From Maratus speciosus (taxonomy: Eukaryota; Arthropoda; Arachnida; Araneae; Salticidae): 64,000 nucleotides of DNA. The stretch spans positions 75,598,974 through 75,662,973 of the forward strand of contig OZ010796.1 in NCBI GenBank assembly GCA_963932465.1, written 5' to 3'. Position numbers and translations under genes: made by a program. Positions 22,584 through 33,992 of the stretch are shown here, in pieces; positions within the stretch are counted from its first letter, which is position 1, and the number at the start of each line of letters is the position of its first letter. The notes below the pieces were generated by a model that was not told the origin of the DNA, searched no databases, and saw nothing but the letters and a program-made list of their open reading frames with translations.

Positions 22584-24109
22584 GTTCTATCCAAAATTGA
22601 CAATTCATCATCTTTAATCGATATGTTTTTTGAAAAGGTTAAGCCTTTTAAAAGGCAATTTGCGTTAAGCATATTTACTAAAACTATAGTCAACTCTAAT
22701 GAGCAGAATGGTAGAGACTTTCACCCATTTTTTAATAGTGTTCAATCGGACGATTGGGACAACGGGTTAGGCGTTCTGGCGAGAAATCACGGCAGTGTGT
22801 CGCAAAGTAGCACTGGAAAAATTTGATGTTGAACTGAATCCCAAAGTATTGAGAGAGTCATTTTCCTCGTGAATTTCAGTTTCAGATTGTGGTGAAATGA
22901 AGGATTGAAATTTGTCTAGATCCTGACAGCGCTTAATAATGCGTCGGAAAATGTCGGCTTCGTTACCAGCAATGTCATATGACGAGGCATAATAAATTTG
23001 CTATTGAAATGAGTTGGGCTAAGGGAATGTCAGTAGCAGTTTCAGTTACTTTATTGTCAAATTCAGTATCCCCTATTTTAAAATTAAAGCCTGTAAATTT
23101 CCGTAATTTTTTTCTATTTCCTTTAATTTCATCACCAGTTCTTTCGGCGCGAGCCGAATTAATCTGGGCCAGGACTGGATATATCTCTAGTAAAAGCATT
23201 CTTAATTAAAGATAAGAAAAAGCTTACTTCAATTGGTGTTATCCTTTAAAAAATGAAGAATGCTAAATAAATCGACGTAATCCATTGATCGTGGAAAAAA
23301 ACACAGATTCCATTCCGCATTAATCGTCGTAGTCCCAGAGCAAACAGATGTCGGGAAAATGTAGGTCATTATCGCTTCATGCCGTCTTTTTCCTTTTCAT
23401 CTTTTCTTTTTTCTTATCGCTGGAATATCAAGCTAACGTGCGATAACTCTTCGATATTTCACAAGAAGGTTTTCAGTAGAACGATATTTTGATATTTATG
23501 GTCCAGGGGCTTTCAAAAAGATTCAATTTCCAACGGCCGTAGCGCCCGTGTGTACCACCTTTGGTAGTAAATACTTCTCATTGATGACTCGATTGTGTAG
23601 AAATAACACGATTTTAATATTTGGAATAAGGCCTGAATTATATTTACAAGACACATACAAATTATATACAGGTTTTAAGGAGGGGAAGAGGGACTTCTGC
23701 TGCAATTTATCGGCCTTTAATACATCGGCGATATCCGAGCTTGGTGGGACCGTCTTACCAGACCACTTCGAAAAGGAACACTGCAGTGAATTTTAACATT
23801 CTTTTCTCAGGCCGGAGATGCAAATCACTAAGCCATCAATGTTATTGTGTGTCGAGTTTTGCTAGCTTTGTTAATTCGCATGAGAGAAGGCTGCACCTTT
23901 CCTGTTGCGGTCGAGATGTTATGGGAAGCTCAAATCACATTCACACACACACACACACATTTATATATATTGGAGATGGGAAATATAGTTACTTTTGGTT
24001 AACAGGTTACATCGTTCCACACTTGTACAGATAATAGGTTCCATCAACCTGTTACTTTTATAAACATATTACTAATCGCTGTGTATCCGGTCGACGGATG
24101 TTTTAATTA
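22584..24109. other. Unassigned DNA downstream of the zinc-finger gene
   Basis: The first few hundred bases may be 3' untranslated sequence. A frame at 22623-22826 (plus) and one at 22975-23199 (minus, with RKLRKFTGFNFKIGD) are more protein-like in composition than their surroundings but match nothing I recognise. A (CA)n run lies at 23940-23960. Confidence 0.4.
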
Positions 24110-24310
24110 GAATTCCGTTACCTTAATGTACTGAATTTTTTTGAGTGGCCCTGTAAATAAACCAAAAATGCTAAGTACTTCCTTTTCAATACCGAACATG
24201 CTATACTAAAGCCCAAGAATAACATATATCCATTTCAGGGCAATCGGACAATATAAAAATAGCAAATAAAGCCTTCGTGCAAGAATATTAAGAAGCCGAA
24301 AACCAACGTT
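24110..24310 (-). repeat. ~155-bp satellite-like repeat, fragment
   Basis: GAGTGGCCCTGTAAATAAAC, then CTTCCTTTTCAATACCGAAC and AAGAATAACATATATC line up with 4200-4290 of array 1 in the same orientation. About one and a half units are present. Confidence 0.7.
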
Positions 24311-24404
24311 TAAAAATGCACAAATAATACATAAAAGTAATTTATTTTCTTCAAATAGAATTGACAAGGTCTTATTTCGTTTTAAATTAACTCTTTTACG
24401 AGCT

Positions 24405-25155
24405 TTGATTCAAGAGACTCGCCATAAAATTGCTCATGTAGAGCTCGAGTTATATTCTTTACATATCAGCCTCGTTAATTCTACACATTATTTTGAGTTT
24501 ATAGACAGGAGGTCATGTTTGCCTGTCGTTAACCAATATGTTGTTGTCAATCTTTCTAGTGTTTCTTTCAGCTCGATGCTCTCAAATTAAATAACAATTT
24601 TTTCTGTCTCTTCTAATCCTCCTTTACCTAATCTAATTGCTCCTATTGAAAGAGCCTTTAAGCATAGCGCTCTATCTTCTTCTAAAAAAGAGTCCATTAA
24701 GCATCTTATTGCCAATACTGTTGATTTCAATTCTAATGTTTATAAGCCCAATCTTAAAAATCCTGTTAAGCAATGTCTGAAAAATTTGCGTTCTGATCCA
24801 AACTTAATCATTACCAAGGCTGACAAAGGTGGTCAGATTGCTCTTCTCGACAAATCTACGTATTTGGAAAAATCCCATAAATTAATTAATGATGGTCCTT
24901 ATGTGGATATCCGCAAAGACCCTTCCACTAGTGAAATTAAATCTATTAAGTCTTCCATCAAGTCTTCTTTCATTATTTCTGCTAACTTTAAGAAGTCTCT
25001 TATTCCTTCTGTTGCGCACTGTGCCAGGTTTTATGCTTGACCTAAGGTCCATAAACATGACATTCCTTTCAGACCTATTGTCTCTAGTATCGGTACAGCT
25101 TCTTATAAGCTTACCAAATATTTAGTTTCTGTTTTTTCTCCACTTTTGAGCAGTA
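24405..25155 (+). pseudogene. Penelope-like protein, N-terminal part and start of RT
   Basis: Frames here carry CLPVVNQYVVVNLSS, then IAPIERAFKHSALSSSKKES, then IITKADKGGQIALLDKSTYL, and after a stop PKVHKHDIPFRPIVSSIGT followed by SYKLTKYLVSVFSPLLSS. The ADKGG and PKVHK...RPIVSS blocks are standard for Penelope-type RT. The expected residues before PKVHK are YGL; here Tyr-Ala-stop is seen, so at least one nonsense change occurred. A frameshift lies near 24585-24600. Confidence 0.88.
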
Positions 25156-28100
25156 AGGGAAAATAGGGTAATGCCGCTCACTTAAGGGAAAACATGAATA
25201 GCTAGTCAAATTTACACAAAAATTCAATATTATATTAATGCAGTATAAGTCCAAAGTATAAGGAACAGTTTGCAATCAAATAATTTGCATAAAAGTTTTA
25301 GGAATTTTTTTTATCGTTTTATTTAATTAACCATCGATTGAGCGTTAATGCCCGACGTGGTAGGGTAATGGCGCTCAAAATTTGAATACAACATTTAAGT
25401 ACGAGGAATGTCACATATGTAGTTGTGTGGACTATTCACACCACAGCAAACTTTATGTGACTACTTTCCATATAATATGCAGCGAAACCATGACCCACCA
25501 TGCCGGAAAGGGTTAAAGAGCTAAGCATTTATTCGTGGCTTTCATCCTGTTGCACTTCTGGACAGTGTTGCCAGTGGGCTACTTTTTTAATTCCTACTAT
25601 TAGTTCACACTCTCCCTATATTTATTTATTTATTTATTTATATATCTTGTTCAAATTTTCAATCGTTAATAAAATACTCATTATTCATCCTATCAAGTTG
25701 AAATAATTTTATTAAAACTTGTACTGGATGACAATTTATGTTAATACAGTTTTTTCAAATATTAATTAATTAATTAAATTTTAATTAATTAATTTTAGTT
25801 TTGCATGGGAGACAAAATGGCGGCCATTGGTTATTGAAGCATATAATGCATCTTCATATCTATAATGGGTTACCATAGGGGGGACCCTGTTCTGTCGCCA
25901 AATACCGCCAACTTGGCGATATCTCTAATATTTCGCCTAATTTCCATAGGGTTCCATTGTAAACCTACTTGCTTATAGAAAATCAACAAATTGAGATATT
26001 TTAATGCAACAAAAACTAATATTAGCTTAAGGGATTATATTAAATTTTTCTTTGATGACCTAAATAGGAATTGACTTTAAAAACAAAATTTTTATATTAC
26101 TTGTTTTAAATTCAGGTTCTTTTTATTGTCACCACTTTTTGAAATCGTAAAATTCCCCTTGTTTAATGACATATTAATTAAGGCGAAAACAAGGGGAATT
26201 TTGCCATTTTAAAAAAGTCCTTCCGGCCAGTGCCGGGAGGAAGAGGTAGCTTTCATAATCCTTATTTAAAAAAAGCCAACTTATATCATGCAAACACACG
26301 AAGCTCAATTTAGTGGAAACCGAATATAGGAGATTCAATACTAATTTTTATCAATATAATGAATGAGAATTTCGCGAAATTAGTCAGCTTTATCCAAGCT
26401 GCTTTTCTTTAAAGTAACTTATATTTGGCTGCCAAATTCGGATATTTCTTAAAATGCCTGTCATTTTAAGACAACATGGTGGATGAGGCTAAGCAGTGAA
26501 CTTGGTCGAGACCTTAGTAATTGCTGTGCACATGCTCACTCACATCGGAATCGGTTAATATATAGGAGTGCTGTCGCATGCAAAAAATCAGATTTTTCAA
26601 AATGTCACCCACAATAGAAATTGAAACTGCTATATCTGAGCCATTTTTTAAGGTAAAGACAAACAAAAAATGCTCCTGAATCCTTATATCAAGATCAAAT
26701 GCTTAAGAAAGAAACCTTTTTCAATTTCTAATTTTTTTGCATCTCACTTTAAATATATATATATTTTTTAATTTAATGGCCGCCATTTTGAAACAAGATG
26801 GCTGATGAATCTGGCCAGCGAACTTGGTCGAGGTGTTGATGTATACTATCCACATGCCTTCTTACATCGAAATAGGCGAATACGTGTGTTATCGCGAGAC
26901 AAATACAAGATCGTTTCAAAATGTTAGCCATGCTAGAAATTCAAAGTGCTATAAATCAACCATTTTTTAAGATATCAACAAAAGAACTAATTTTCAGAAA
27001 CAAAAACTGCTCCGGAATCTTTGTATCAAGGCCAAACACATAAAAAAAATCTTTTTCATTTTCCAATTTTTTGGCATCTCATTTAATTTTTTTTATTTTT
27101 TTATTTTTTTAAATGGCCGCCATTTTGAAACAAGATGGCGGATGAAGCTGGCCAACGAACTCGGTCGAGATATTTGTATGTACTATGTACACACCAAGGT
27201 ACATCCAAGTCGGTTCATAAATACGCCTGTTATTACGTGAGAAAAATCAGGACGTTTCAAAATGTCAGCCACGCTAGAAATTCAAAATGCTATAACTCAG
27301 CCATTTTTTAAGATATAGACGAAACAAAAACTGCTCCCGAATCTTTTTATCAAGGTCAAACACATAAGAAGAAAATATTTTTTCAATTTTCAATTTTTGG
27401 TACCACATTTCAAATTTAAATTTTTCTTAAAAATTTAAATGGCCGCCATTTTTAAATAAGATGGCGGGTGAAGCTGGCCAACGAACCCGGTCGAGACATT
27501 GGTATGTACTATGTATAAACGAAGTTACATCCAAATCGGTTCATAAATACGCCTTTTATCGCGTGACAAAATTCAGGACGTTTCAAAATGTCAGCCACGC
27601 TAGAAATTCAAAATGCTATAACTCAGCCATTTTTTAAGATATAGACGAAACAAAAATTGCTCCGAAATCTTTGTATAAAGGTTAAATACATAAGAAAAAA
27701 ATATTTTTCCATTTTCAATTTTTTGGTACCACATTTCAAATTTTAAATAAAAAAAAATTTTTAAATGGCCGCCATTTTGAAACAAAATGGCGGATGAAGC
27801 TGGCCAACGAACTCGGTCGAGAGATTGGCATGTACTATGTACACACCGAATTACATCCAAATCGGTTCATAAATACGCCTTTTATCGCGTGACAAAATTC
27901 AGGACGTTTCAAAATGTCAGCCACGCTAGAAATTCAAAATGCTATAACTCAGCCATTTTTTAAGATATAGACTAAACAAAAACTGCTCCGGAATCTTTGT
28001 ATAAAGGTCAAATACATAAGAAAAAAATATTTTTCCATTTTTAATTTTTTGGTACCATATTTCAAGTTTTAAATTTTTTTTAAAATTTTAAATAGCCGCC

Positions 28101-28818
28101 ATTTTGAAACAAAACGGCGGATGAAGCTGGCCAACGAACTCGGTCGAGACATTGGTATGTACTATGTACACACCGAATTACATCGAAATCGGTTCATAAT
28201 TACGGGAGTTACAGTGTGACATAGGTCAGATATATATATATATATATATATATCAAATTTGAACGGAGGGTGGTTTCGGGGTCTGGGGGTCATGATCGAT
28301 GAAAATATACCAAACTTTTTTGAAATCGCTTTCCTCCGAACGGCTGCAATAGGTAGCTTTTTTGTAAAGAAAGCTACCTAAAAGTGGTGTCAGTAAAGAA
28401 ATTTGAATTTTAAAAAAGTAGCACACTGGAAAAACTGCATCTGGAATCCCACGTGAGTGCCATCACCCTTCATAGTCATGTTGGATTTTAATGCATATAT
28501 TTGGCGTAACAACGCACTACAAAAATAAATAAAAGCATGAACGTACAGATAAATATATATATATTGTACACCTAATGAGTTAATTAACATTTGAAAATAA
28601 GAATGTACACTTATCTTCATGTTAGATGTTGTAGAGTTTTATAATAAAACAACTGCAAACTAATAACGTGAGTACACAAAAATATCTTCCTTCCGACGGT
28701 TACTATATCCTTACTGAGAACTTACGATGAAGTTCGCTAGGTGCCTGTACCGATCGCATGTTTTAAATTCTATTCTATTTCGAGATATTTGAGTGAGCGA
28801 GATTACCCTACTTTCCCC
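25156..28818. mobile_element. 3.66-kb TA-flanked element inside the Penelope RT
   Basis: Terminal inverted repeats are AGGGAAAATAGGGTAAT and, from the other end, GGGGAAAGTAGGGTAAT, continuing as GCCGCTCA and CTCGCTCA. TA flanks both sides (25154-25155, 28819-28820). Deleting the insert and one TA joins LLSS to NCFTIKNSFDFVKK in frame, the sequence expected of Penelope RT. The interior has no transposase; a second internal copy of the end motif (GTAGGGTAATGGCGCTCA) is at 25361. TA duplication suggests mobilisation by a Tc1/mariner-type transposase. Confidence 0.9.
26450..28240. repeat. Six ~326-bp tandem repeat units
   Basis: Each unit has GGCCGCCATTTTGAAACAA, GATGAAGCTGGCCAACGAAC, CATGTACTATGTACACACC-like, TCAAAATGTCAGCCACGCTA and AAAATGCTATAACTCAGCCA. 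Unit starts fall near 26450, 26777, 27115, 27441, 27767 and 28093, giving spacings of about 327, 338, 326, 326 and 326. The first unit is the most diverged and the last ends at a TA microsatellite (28230-28253). Confidence 0.92.
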
Positions 28819-28834
28819 TAACTGTTTCACTATT

Positions 28835-29580
28835 AAGAATTCTTTTGATTTTGTTAAAAAACTTACATAAAGCCGCAAGGCCACATGATGGTTTCTTTTG
28901 ATGTTAAATCATTATTTACTAACGTTCCGGTTGAGGGGGCTTTAGATTGCTTCAAGAAAAGGCTTTATGAATTTCATTTCTCCTCTTTTGAATCGAGGAG
29001 CTTATCCTTCTCCCTCGCGCTTGCTTGTCGCAAAATACTTTTGTTTTAAATGGAAATTTATTTCGTATGATTGACGGTTTGGCTATGGGTAATCTTCTTA
29101 GTCCAATTTTATGCGATATTTATATGCACTATTTTGAGGTCAAATTTTTTGAAATTTTAAAATTTCCGTTCTATGTTCGTTATGTTGATGATATTTATGT
29201 CCTGGCTGAAATGAATTCGGATATTAATCATATTTTCTCTATTATGAATTCCATTGATCCCTGCATTCAATTTACCTCTGAAATTGAGACCAATAATTAT
29301 ATTTCTTTCATGGATGTTCTTGTTATTCGTTGTGAAAATGGCTTACAGACTATCGTCTTTCGCAAACTTTTGCTGTTAGTCTCCCACCTCACAGGTATTC
29401 TTCTCATCCTCCTAACCATAAATTCGCTGCTTTCAGCACTTTTGTTTTTCGAGCTACCAATATTTGTTTCACTCCTCAGTTACATAGTGCGGAACTTAAT
29501 TACCTCAAAGCTATCGCTGTTGATCGTGGTTATTTCTCTAATATTATAGATTCTATTTATAAGAAATTGACGAAATCCGT
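28835..29580 (+). pseudogene. Penelope-like reverse transcriptase, catalytic part
   Basis: After the insertion the frame reads NSFDFVKKL, then (shifted) MVSFDVKSLFTNVPVE, which is RT motif A with its catalytic Asp, then GNLFRMIDGLAMGNLLSPIL (motif B) and FYVRYVDDIYVLAE (motif C, YVDD). The catalytic residues are intact. Frame breaks occur near 28865-28885 and 29010-29030, and again after 29370 where the thumb region shifts out of the main frame. It copies the element's RNA in intact relatives. Confidence 0.9.
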
Positions 29581-29754
29581 CCATTCTGAAAAGCATTTCT
29601 AATTCCAACTCTAATACTTCAGTTGTGTTGCCATTTTCCCCCAAAATCAGTCAGCAAGTTGCTAAAATCTTAAGAATCTCAATCTTTTAATGTTACTTTT
29701 TCTCCTGTTAATAAAATCTCTTTTACAAATCTCAAACACCCCATTGATCGCCTA

Positions 29755-29955
29755 CACTGTTAAAAATTTTGCAACATTCTGGCAGGTCATTCGACCGTTT
29801 TTTGAAATAACGGTTTCATAACCATAATTTAACTATATTCTAACCATAAAATGGCCAATAATATGGTCAGAATAGTGTTAAATTACGGTTGTTGTAACCG
29901 TTTTTGGAAAAAACGGTCAAATGACCTGCCAGAATGCTGCAAATTTTTAACAGTG
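29755..29955. mobile_element. 201-bp TA-flanked MITE
   Basis: A near-perfect palindromic element: CACTGTTAAAAATTTTGC at the left, GCAAATTTTTAACAGTG at the right, followed inward by CATTCTGGCAGGTCATT and its complement, ACGGTT and AACCGT. TA flanks each end (29753-29754, 29956-29957). It lies just upstream of the GIY-YIG motif of the host Penelope element. It can be drawn as one hairpin of roughly 90-base arms. Confidence 0.93.
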
Positions 29956-29966
29956 TAGATAACTGA

Positions 29967-30206
29967 GGTATTTACCAAATCTCTTGCCAGTATGGTCTTT
30001 TTTATATCGGCCAGACTAAACGTGCTCTTAGATTTCGATTAAAAGAGCATGAAGGTTATGTTAAAAATCAGGTGCTTAAACGTTCTTCTATTGCTCAACA
30101 TTGTTGGTCTTTTCAATATAGGTTCAAATTTTCCACAGCCATCCTTATTCAAAAATGCTCTTCTAACCTTGATCTTGATTTTTTGGGAAGCTTACCACAT
30201 CATTAA
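29967..30206 (+). pseudogene. GIY-YIG endonuclease domain of the Penelope element
   Basis: The frame starting here reads GIYQISCQYGLFYIGQTKR, a textbook GIY-x9-YIG motif, then RFRLKEHEGYVKNQV with the conserved Arg, and SIAQHCWSF with the conserved His. The domain nicks DNA for Penelope integration. A stop (TGA) immediately precedes GIY and a frameshift near 30180 separates the DFL/WEAYHI part from the main frame (C-terminal segment 30175-30279). The catalytic Glu would be in the region after the shift. Confidence 0.9.
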
Positions 30207-30289
30207 AAATTCCCACTCTTTAGTCAATGACTTATCTAGTACTCCTGATTTTCCAAATATTTGGAAAGCATTAATTTAATTTCCCCCTT

Positions 30290-30535
30290 TTAGATTTCTT
30301 TTTCTCTTGTTCTCAGGTATATGTCGCTACTTGTCCACTCAGTCGTTTGATCTTCTCGTCTCTCATTGGTTATTTTTGGCGCATTCGCTACCCGCATCGG
30401 GTATATATAAGCCGGCGCGTCTCTGTCATTTCGCCCATCCTTGCTTTATCTAGCACGCTGTGCCTTGCTCTATCTTAAACTGAAGAAGAATCTCGCTAGT
30501 AGATTCGAAACAGCTGTTTGCTGCTCTTTATGTAT
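30290..30535 (+). other. Penelope 3' region with hammerhead-like motif
   Basis: The end of the element holds GGTATATATAAGCCGGCGCG and then, at 30480-30517, CTGAAGA, a 6-bp stem (GAATCT/AGATTC), GAAA and the short palindrome ACAGCTGT. CTGANGA...GAAA is the conserved core of hammerhead ribozymes, which are known to occur in Penelope-like elements with very short stem III. I did not find a convincing stem I, so self-cleavage is inferred, not shown. Confidence 0.55.
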
Positions 30536-30569
30536 TATTTGTGCATTTTTAATGTTGTTTTTCTGCTTC

Positions 30570-30780
30570 TTAATAATCGGACAACATTTAAACGAGTTAG
30601 AGCAAGGACAGACAGACGGACAAACAAACCGAATTCATAAAAACTTTTCAACTACGGTGAAAAGTACTAAAAAAGAGAAATTTGATCCCCGACTTCATAG
30701 CAGCGTATCTATCAACACATATTCAAAGCTAATTTTACAAGAACACAAAAGTATTATTTATATACTTTTAATCAAATGAA
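30570..30780 (-). repeat. ~155-bp satellite-like repeat, degenerate fragment
   Basis: ATCGGACAAC...GAGTTAGAG, GACGGACAAACAAACCGAA and GAAAAGTACTAAAAA resemble 4310-4395 of array 1 (GTTCGGACAAACAGACGGC...). Divergence is high and boundaries approximate. Confidence 0.45.
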
Positions 30781-32335
30781 ATTCATTCAAACAAATTTCG
30801 TTCGTACAAATATGTTTTTCAGAACATTATAGAAGGCTATTTTTTTTCTTTTTTTTCAGCTAAATAAAATCACAGAAATTAAATGTTTTCCAGCTTCCAT
30901 TAAGCATGGATATAATAAAAAATATAATAAAAACATTTGGCCAAAAAGAGAAATTTATAGCGCCAGAATCACCTTCCCCCACCTCACCCCCTAAAAAAAA
31001 CCTCCATGAATATGTAGTAATAACACTTTTAAATATTCAAAGAAATTTGTCCACTCTTTCATTCATTTCCAAAAACATGAAGAGTAAATAAACACTTTTA
31101 ATCAAATGTTATTCACTCAGACAAAATTATCCTCAGCTTATATTTTTAATTTAAAACGCTTCCTACCAAATGTTAAATACTGACCGCAAAAAAATTTTAA
31201 CACATAAATAATTGCAAAGATAAAGCTTATCAAACGATAAAAGAACATTTTATATGTAAAGAACTAGATTTACTGATGGCATAATGAAAATGTATCTGAA
31301 TGAATTAAGGAATTATCTGTGGCTAGTATTCAATTGCTTTTTTCAATTGAAATCGATCTAATTTCTAATGTAAATGTTTTAAACGCGCTAATCAATTAAA
31401 AAATTATAAATTTGTGCATTTTATTTGAAGGTAGTAAAATAATGTTTTGTTATTTTTGAAATAGATAATACATTCCACTCCCGAAAACTCAACCAAACAC
31501 ACACCAACCTCACTTCTTGAGGCCTTCGCCAGAACTACTCTTCTCTCTCGGCTATCCCTCGAATAAAAAACGACGGGGATCCCCTGATGTCCGCAGGGAT
31601 ACGTTCTCTTATCTAAAACTTCTTCTTCAGTTGACATTCACTACTTATCAGATAGCGCGGGAATGTCTTTGTTTGCCTTATCTGTGATCTACGTTCTTGA
31701 GTAGAAAGAGAAGCTGCAATTCATTGATACATTGGGGGTTGTTCATACCATAAGATTTAACTATAATAGCTCGGTTCAACTTCAAGATAAGGAAAAATAT
31801 TACTTTAAACCCATATACGCAGAAAGTGATACTTATGAAATACAATAAATAAGTAGAAAGATAATATCAGATAACAGTAATCTTAATTAGTTACCTGCTC
31901 ATTAGCGTCAGAAACCTGACACTATTTAAATTGATAGTTTTTAAACGATTAATTCTCTAGTTAGAACATTATACATTTTATGTTTTGATTAATCAAATTA
32001 TAGTTAATATAATTACAGAAATAACAAAAATTGCAAATAAGTAATTTCATCAGTTAACACAAATAATATATCAAACAAATATCATGGCAAGATCTTTTGC
32101 ATTTCAAAATTACTGTTGATACCATAAATCAAAACTTACATGCGTGTGTGATGTGTGTGCATGCTAATCAAACCAAATTAAGAAAATGGGTTACAACCAT
32201 TAATTTATGCGCACAAAGTAAATATGAGAATGACCAGTTACATCTGAAGTTATATATGAAATCCCCAAAATAACAGCATTAGATTTAAATATGATTTTTA
32301 AATCGAATGATTTTTATACCAGATAAGAACTTGAT
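30781..32335. other. AT-rich DNA, no gene seen
   Basis: A frame on the minus strand at 31404-31637 begins MSTEEEVLDKRTYPCGHQ and is moderately GC-rich, but I know no similar protein and see no splice or promoter context. The rest is AT-rich without features. Confidence 0.45.
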
Positions 32336-32800
32336 TTTTACAAACTTATTGTACTTATTTTTCCTTTCTTCTATCTTCAATAGAAGAGAGTATTGTAATC
32401 GAATTTTTTTCGATTTCCGGTTTTCGGCGGATTTACACGTTTTAGGGGTCTTCCCTGGATTTGAAAAAAATCTGTTTGAAAGAGTCGCTTTAATAGCGAT
32501 TTTTGTGAGGTTTTTTTTTTTAAATTTTTTTATTGTACCATTGAAAAGTGCATGAAGTTATGCATAGAATTGAACCAAATTTTTTGTGTATGTTTTTGGC
32601 TATGGCCAGTAGGTTCTCCCTGAATTAAAAAAAAAATCTGCTTGAAGAGGTCGCTTTAATAGCGATTTTTGTGAGCTTTTCTTTATTGTACCATCGAAAA
32701 GTGTATGAAGTTAGGCATAGAATTGAACCAAATTTTTTGGCTTTGGCCAGCAGGTCCTCCGTGAATTTGGAAATATTCCGGACTATATTTCGGTTATATT
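32336..32800 (+). repeat. Dispersed repeat family B, copy 1
   Basis: CTATCTTCAATAGAAGA, TATTGTAATCGAA, TCCGGTTTTCGGCGGATTTA, then TGTACCATTGAAAAGTG and AAATTTTTTGTG...GGCC match 49935-50330. Inside this copy a block with GTCGCTTTAATAGCGATTTT appears twice (32478 and 32649), about 170 bases apart. Confidence 0.75.
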
Positions 32801-33311
32801 GAAAACTGTAAGTATAACATTTTTCTTTTCTTTCATGTTTTATTTTTTATATTTCACCACGCACTGACCCATGACCCCTGGGATGACAACAGCCAGAGAT
32901 TTTTTGCCCAATTCCCCAATTCTCATATTTTTAGCCAAGTCAAATCAAGTAATACAGTATCTGTGTCCTTACAGTGTATGGTATGGCTATTTGACTATTC
33001 CCATAATCTCTCACCTTCACACACCCACTTTAGGGGTAATTTACTGAGTTAAGCGTGAACTACGTGAAACGTAAGTTAATCTGTTCCTTTCCTGGCGGTG
33101 GTGTAATCTTGAGAAAATAAATGGGGGGACGCTCATAGTCTCAATCATTAGGGTCTGTATCACACACGGGCCAAACTTGATTTTGAACCTTGCTTTTCAT
33201 TTTGAATTGCAGAGAAAATCGTTTGAAAATTAAAATAAGAACTAAAATTTAATTTAAATTAAACTTATTAAAGTTTTTTAATCTGTTGGTTGTTAAATAT
33301 CTCTCCATAGC

Positions 33312-33348
<37 letters not shown>

Positions 33349-33500
33349 ATGCTTTCAGCATAGATTATGTAACACTTTACAACACGTTCATAATACTATA
33401 ACAAAACTTCATAGTTTATTAAGGTGTAACATTGTGTCTAAATAAACTGTTTGAAAAACACAGAACGCAGTTAAAAACCCAATTTTTGAAAATTTCCATT
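32801..33500. other. Spacer with long A run, no gene seen
   Basis: An A run of about 33 bases lies at 33315-33347. No coding similarity was seen on either strand. Confidence 0.55.
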
Positions 33501-33900
33501 CAGGAATTTTCGTAACTAAACAGAAATGTATTTGAGAACTTTTGTGCCCCCCTGTATATGATCGATAGAAGTTATACACACCAAGTAATTAAAAAACAGT
33601 TCAATTTAAAAACGCATACCACAAATGAAAATTCACTTCCAGCAATTATTGTTCAATTTCGTCTGAAGCTGGCTGAAACTAAATTATCATGTTTGTCCCT
33701 GTAAATGAACGACAAATTCTATGCGCGGTATATTCTACAGTAAGCGCGGTGTAGTGCATCTCAGTGATACATATATAACTTAGTTTGTTGAAAATAGTAT
33801 AATATCATTAAAATACACCGCAAACGATTTTTCCCCATAGACCGTAATGTAACGTATTCTTTCAGTGTCTCTCTCCCCGAACATATGCTATAGTGATACC
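33500..33900 (-). repeat. ~155-bp satellite-like repeat, array 3
   Basis: TTGTGCCCCCCTGTATATGA (33541), CATGTTTGTCCCTGTAAATG (33689) and ATAGACCGTAATGTAACGTA (33837), TCAGTGTCTCTC (33862) mark roughly three units in the same orientation as array 1, at about 150-base spacing. CATAGACCGTAATGTAA is shared word for word with 4175. Confidence 0.75.
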
Positions 33901-33904
33901 CAAT

Positions 33905-33992
33905 AACGGTAGGCGGAAAAAAGCGAACCGGAAAAAAAGCGCCCCGGAAAAAAGCGCCCCCGGAAAAAAGCGCCCCGGAAAAAAGCGCACCA
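33905..33992 (+). repeat. Five-unit ~17-bp microsatellite GGAAAAAAGCGCCCC
   Basis: Units of CGGAAAAAAGCG with C-rich joins repeat at about 33914, 33930, 33947, 33965 and 33981. Such arrays often mark transposon ends, but no partner end was found. Confidence 0.85.

Larger units (their letters stand above)
24390..30535 (+). mobile_element. Penelope-like retroelement, split by two insertions
   Basis: The plus strand carries, in order, a Penelope-type N-terminal region, a reverse transcriptase and a GIY-YIG endonuclease, followed by a 3' region with a hammerhead-like fold. Penelope-like elements are retroelements distinct from LINEs and LTR elements; the RT-plus-GIY-YIG architecture is diagnostic. 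Two other elements sit inside it (25156-28818 and 29755-29955), each flanked by TA. Stops and frameshifts elsewhere show it was already decaying. The 5' boundary near 24390 is approximate. Confidence 0.92.

Noticed and set aside
31404..31637. A small protein gene starting MSTEEEVLDKRTYPCGH on the minus strand
   Set aside because: No similarity to a known family, no splice sites or repeats of the frame, and composition alone is not enough.
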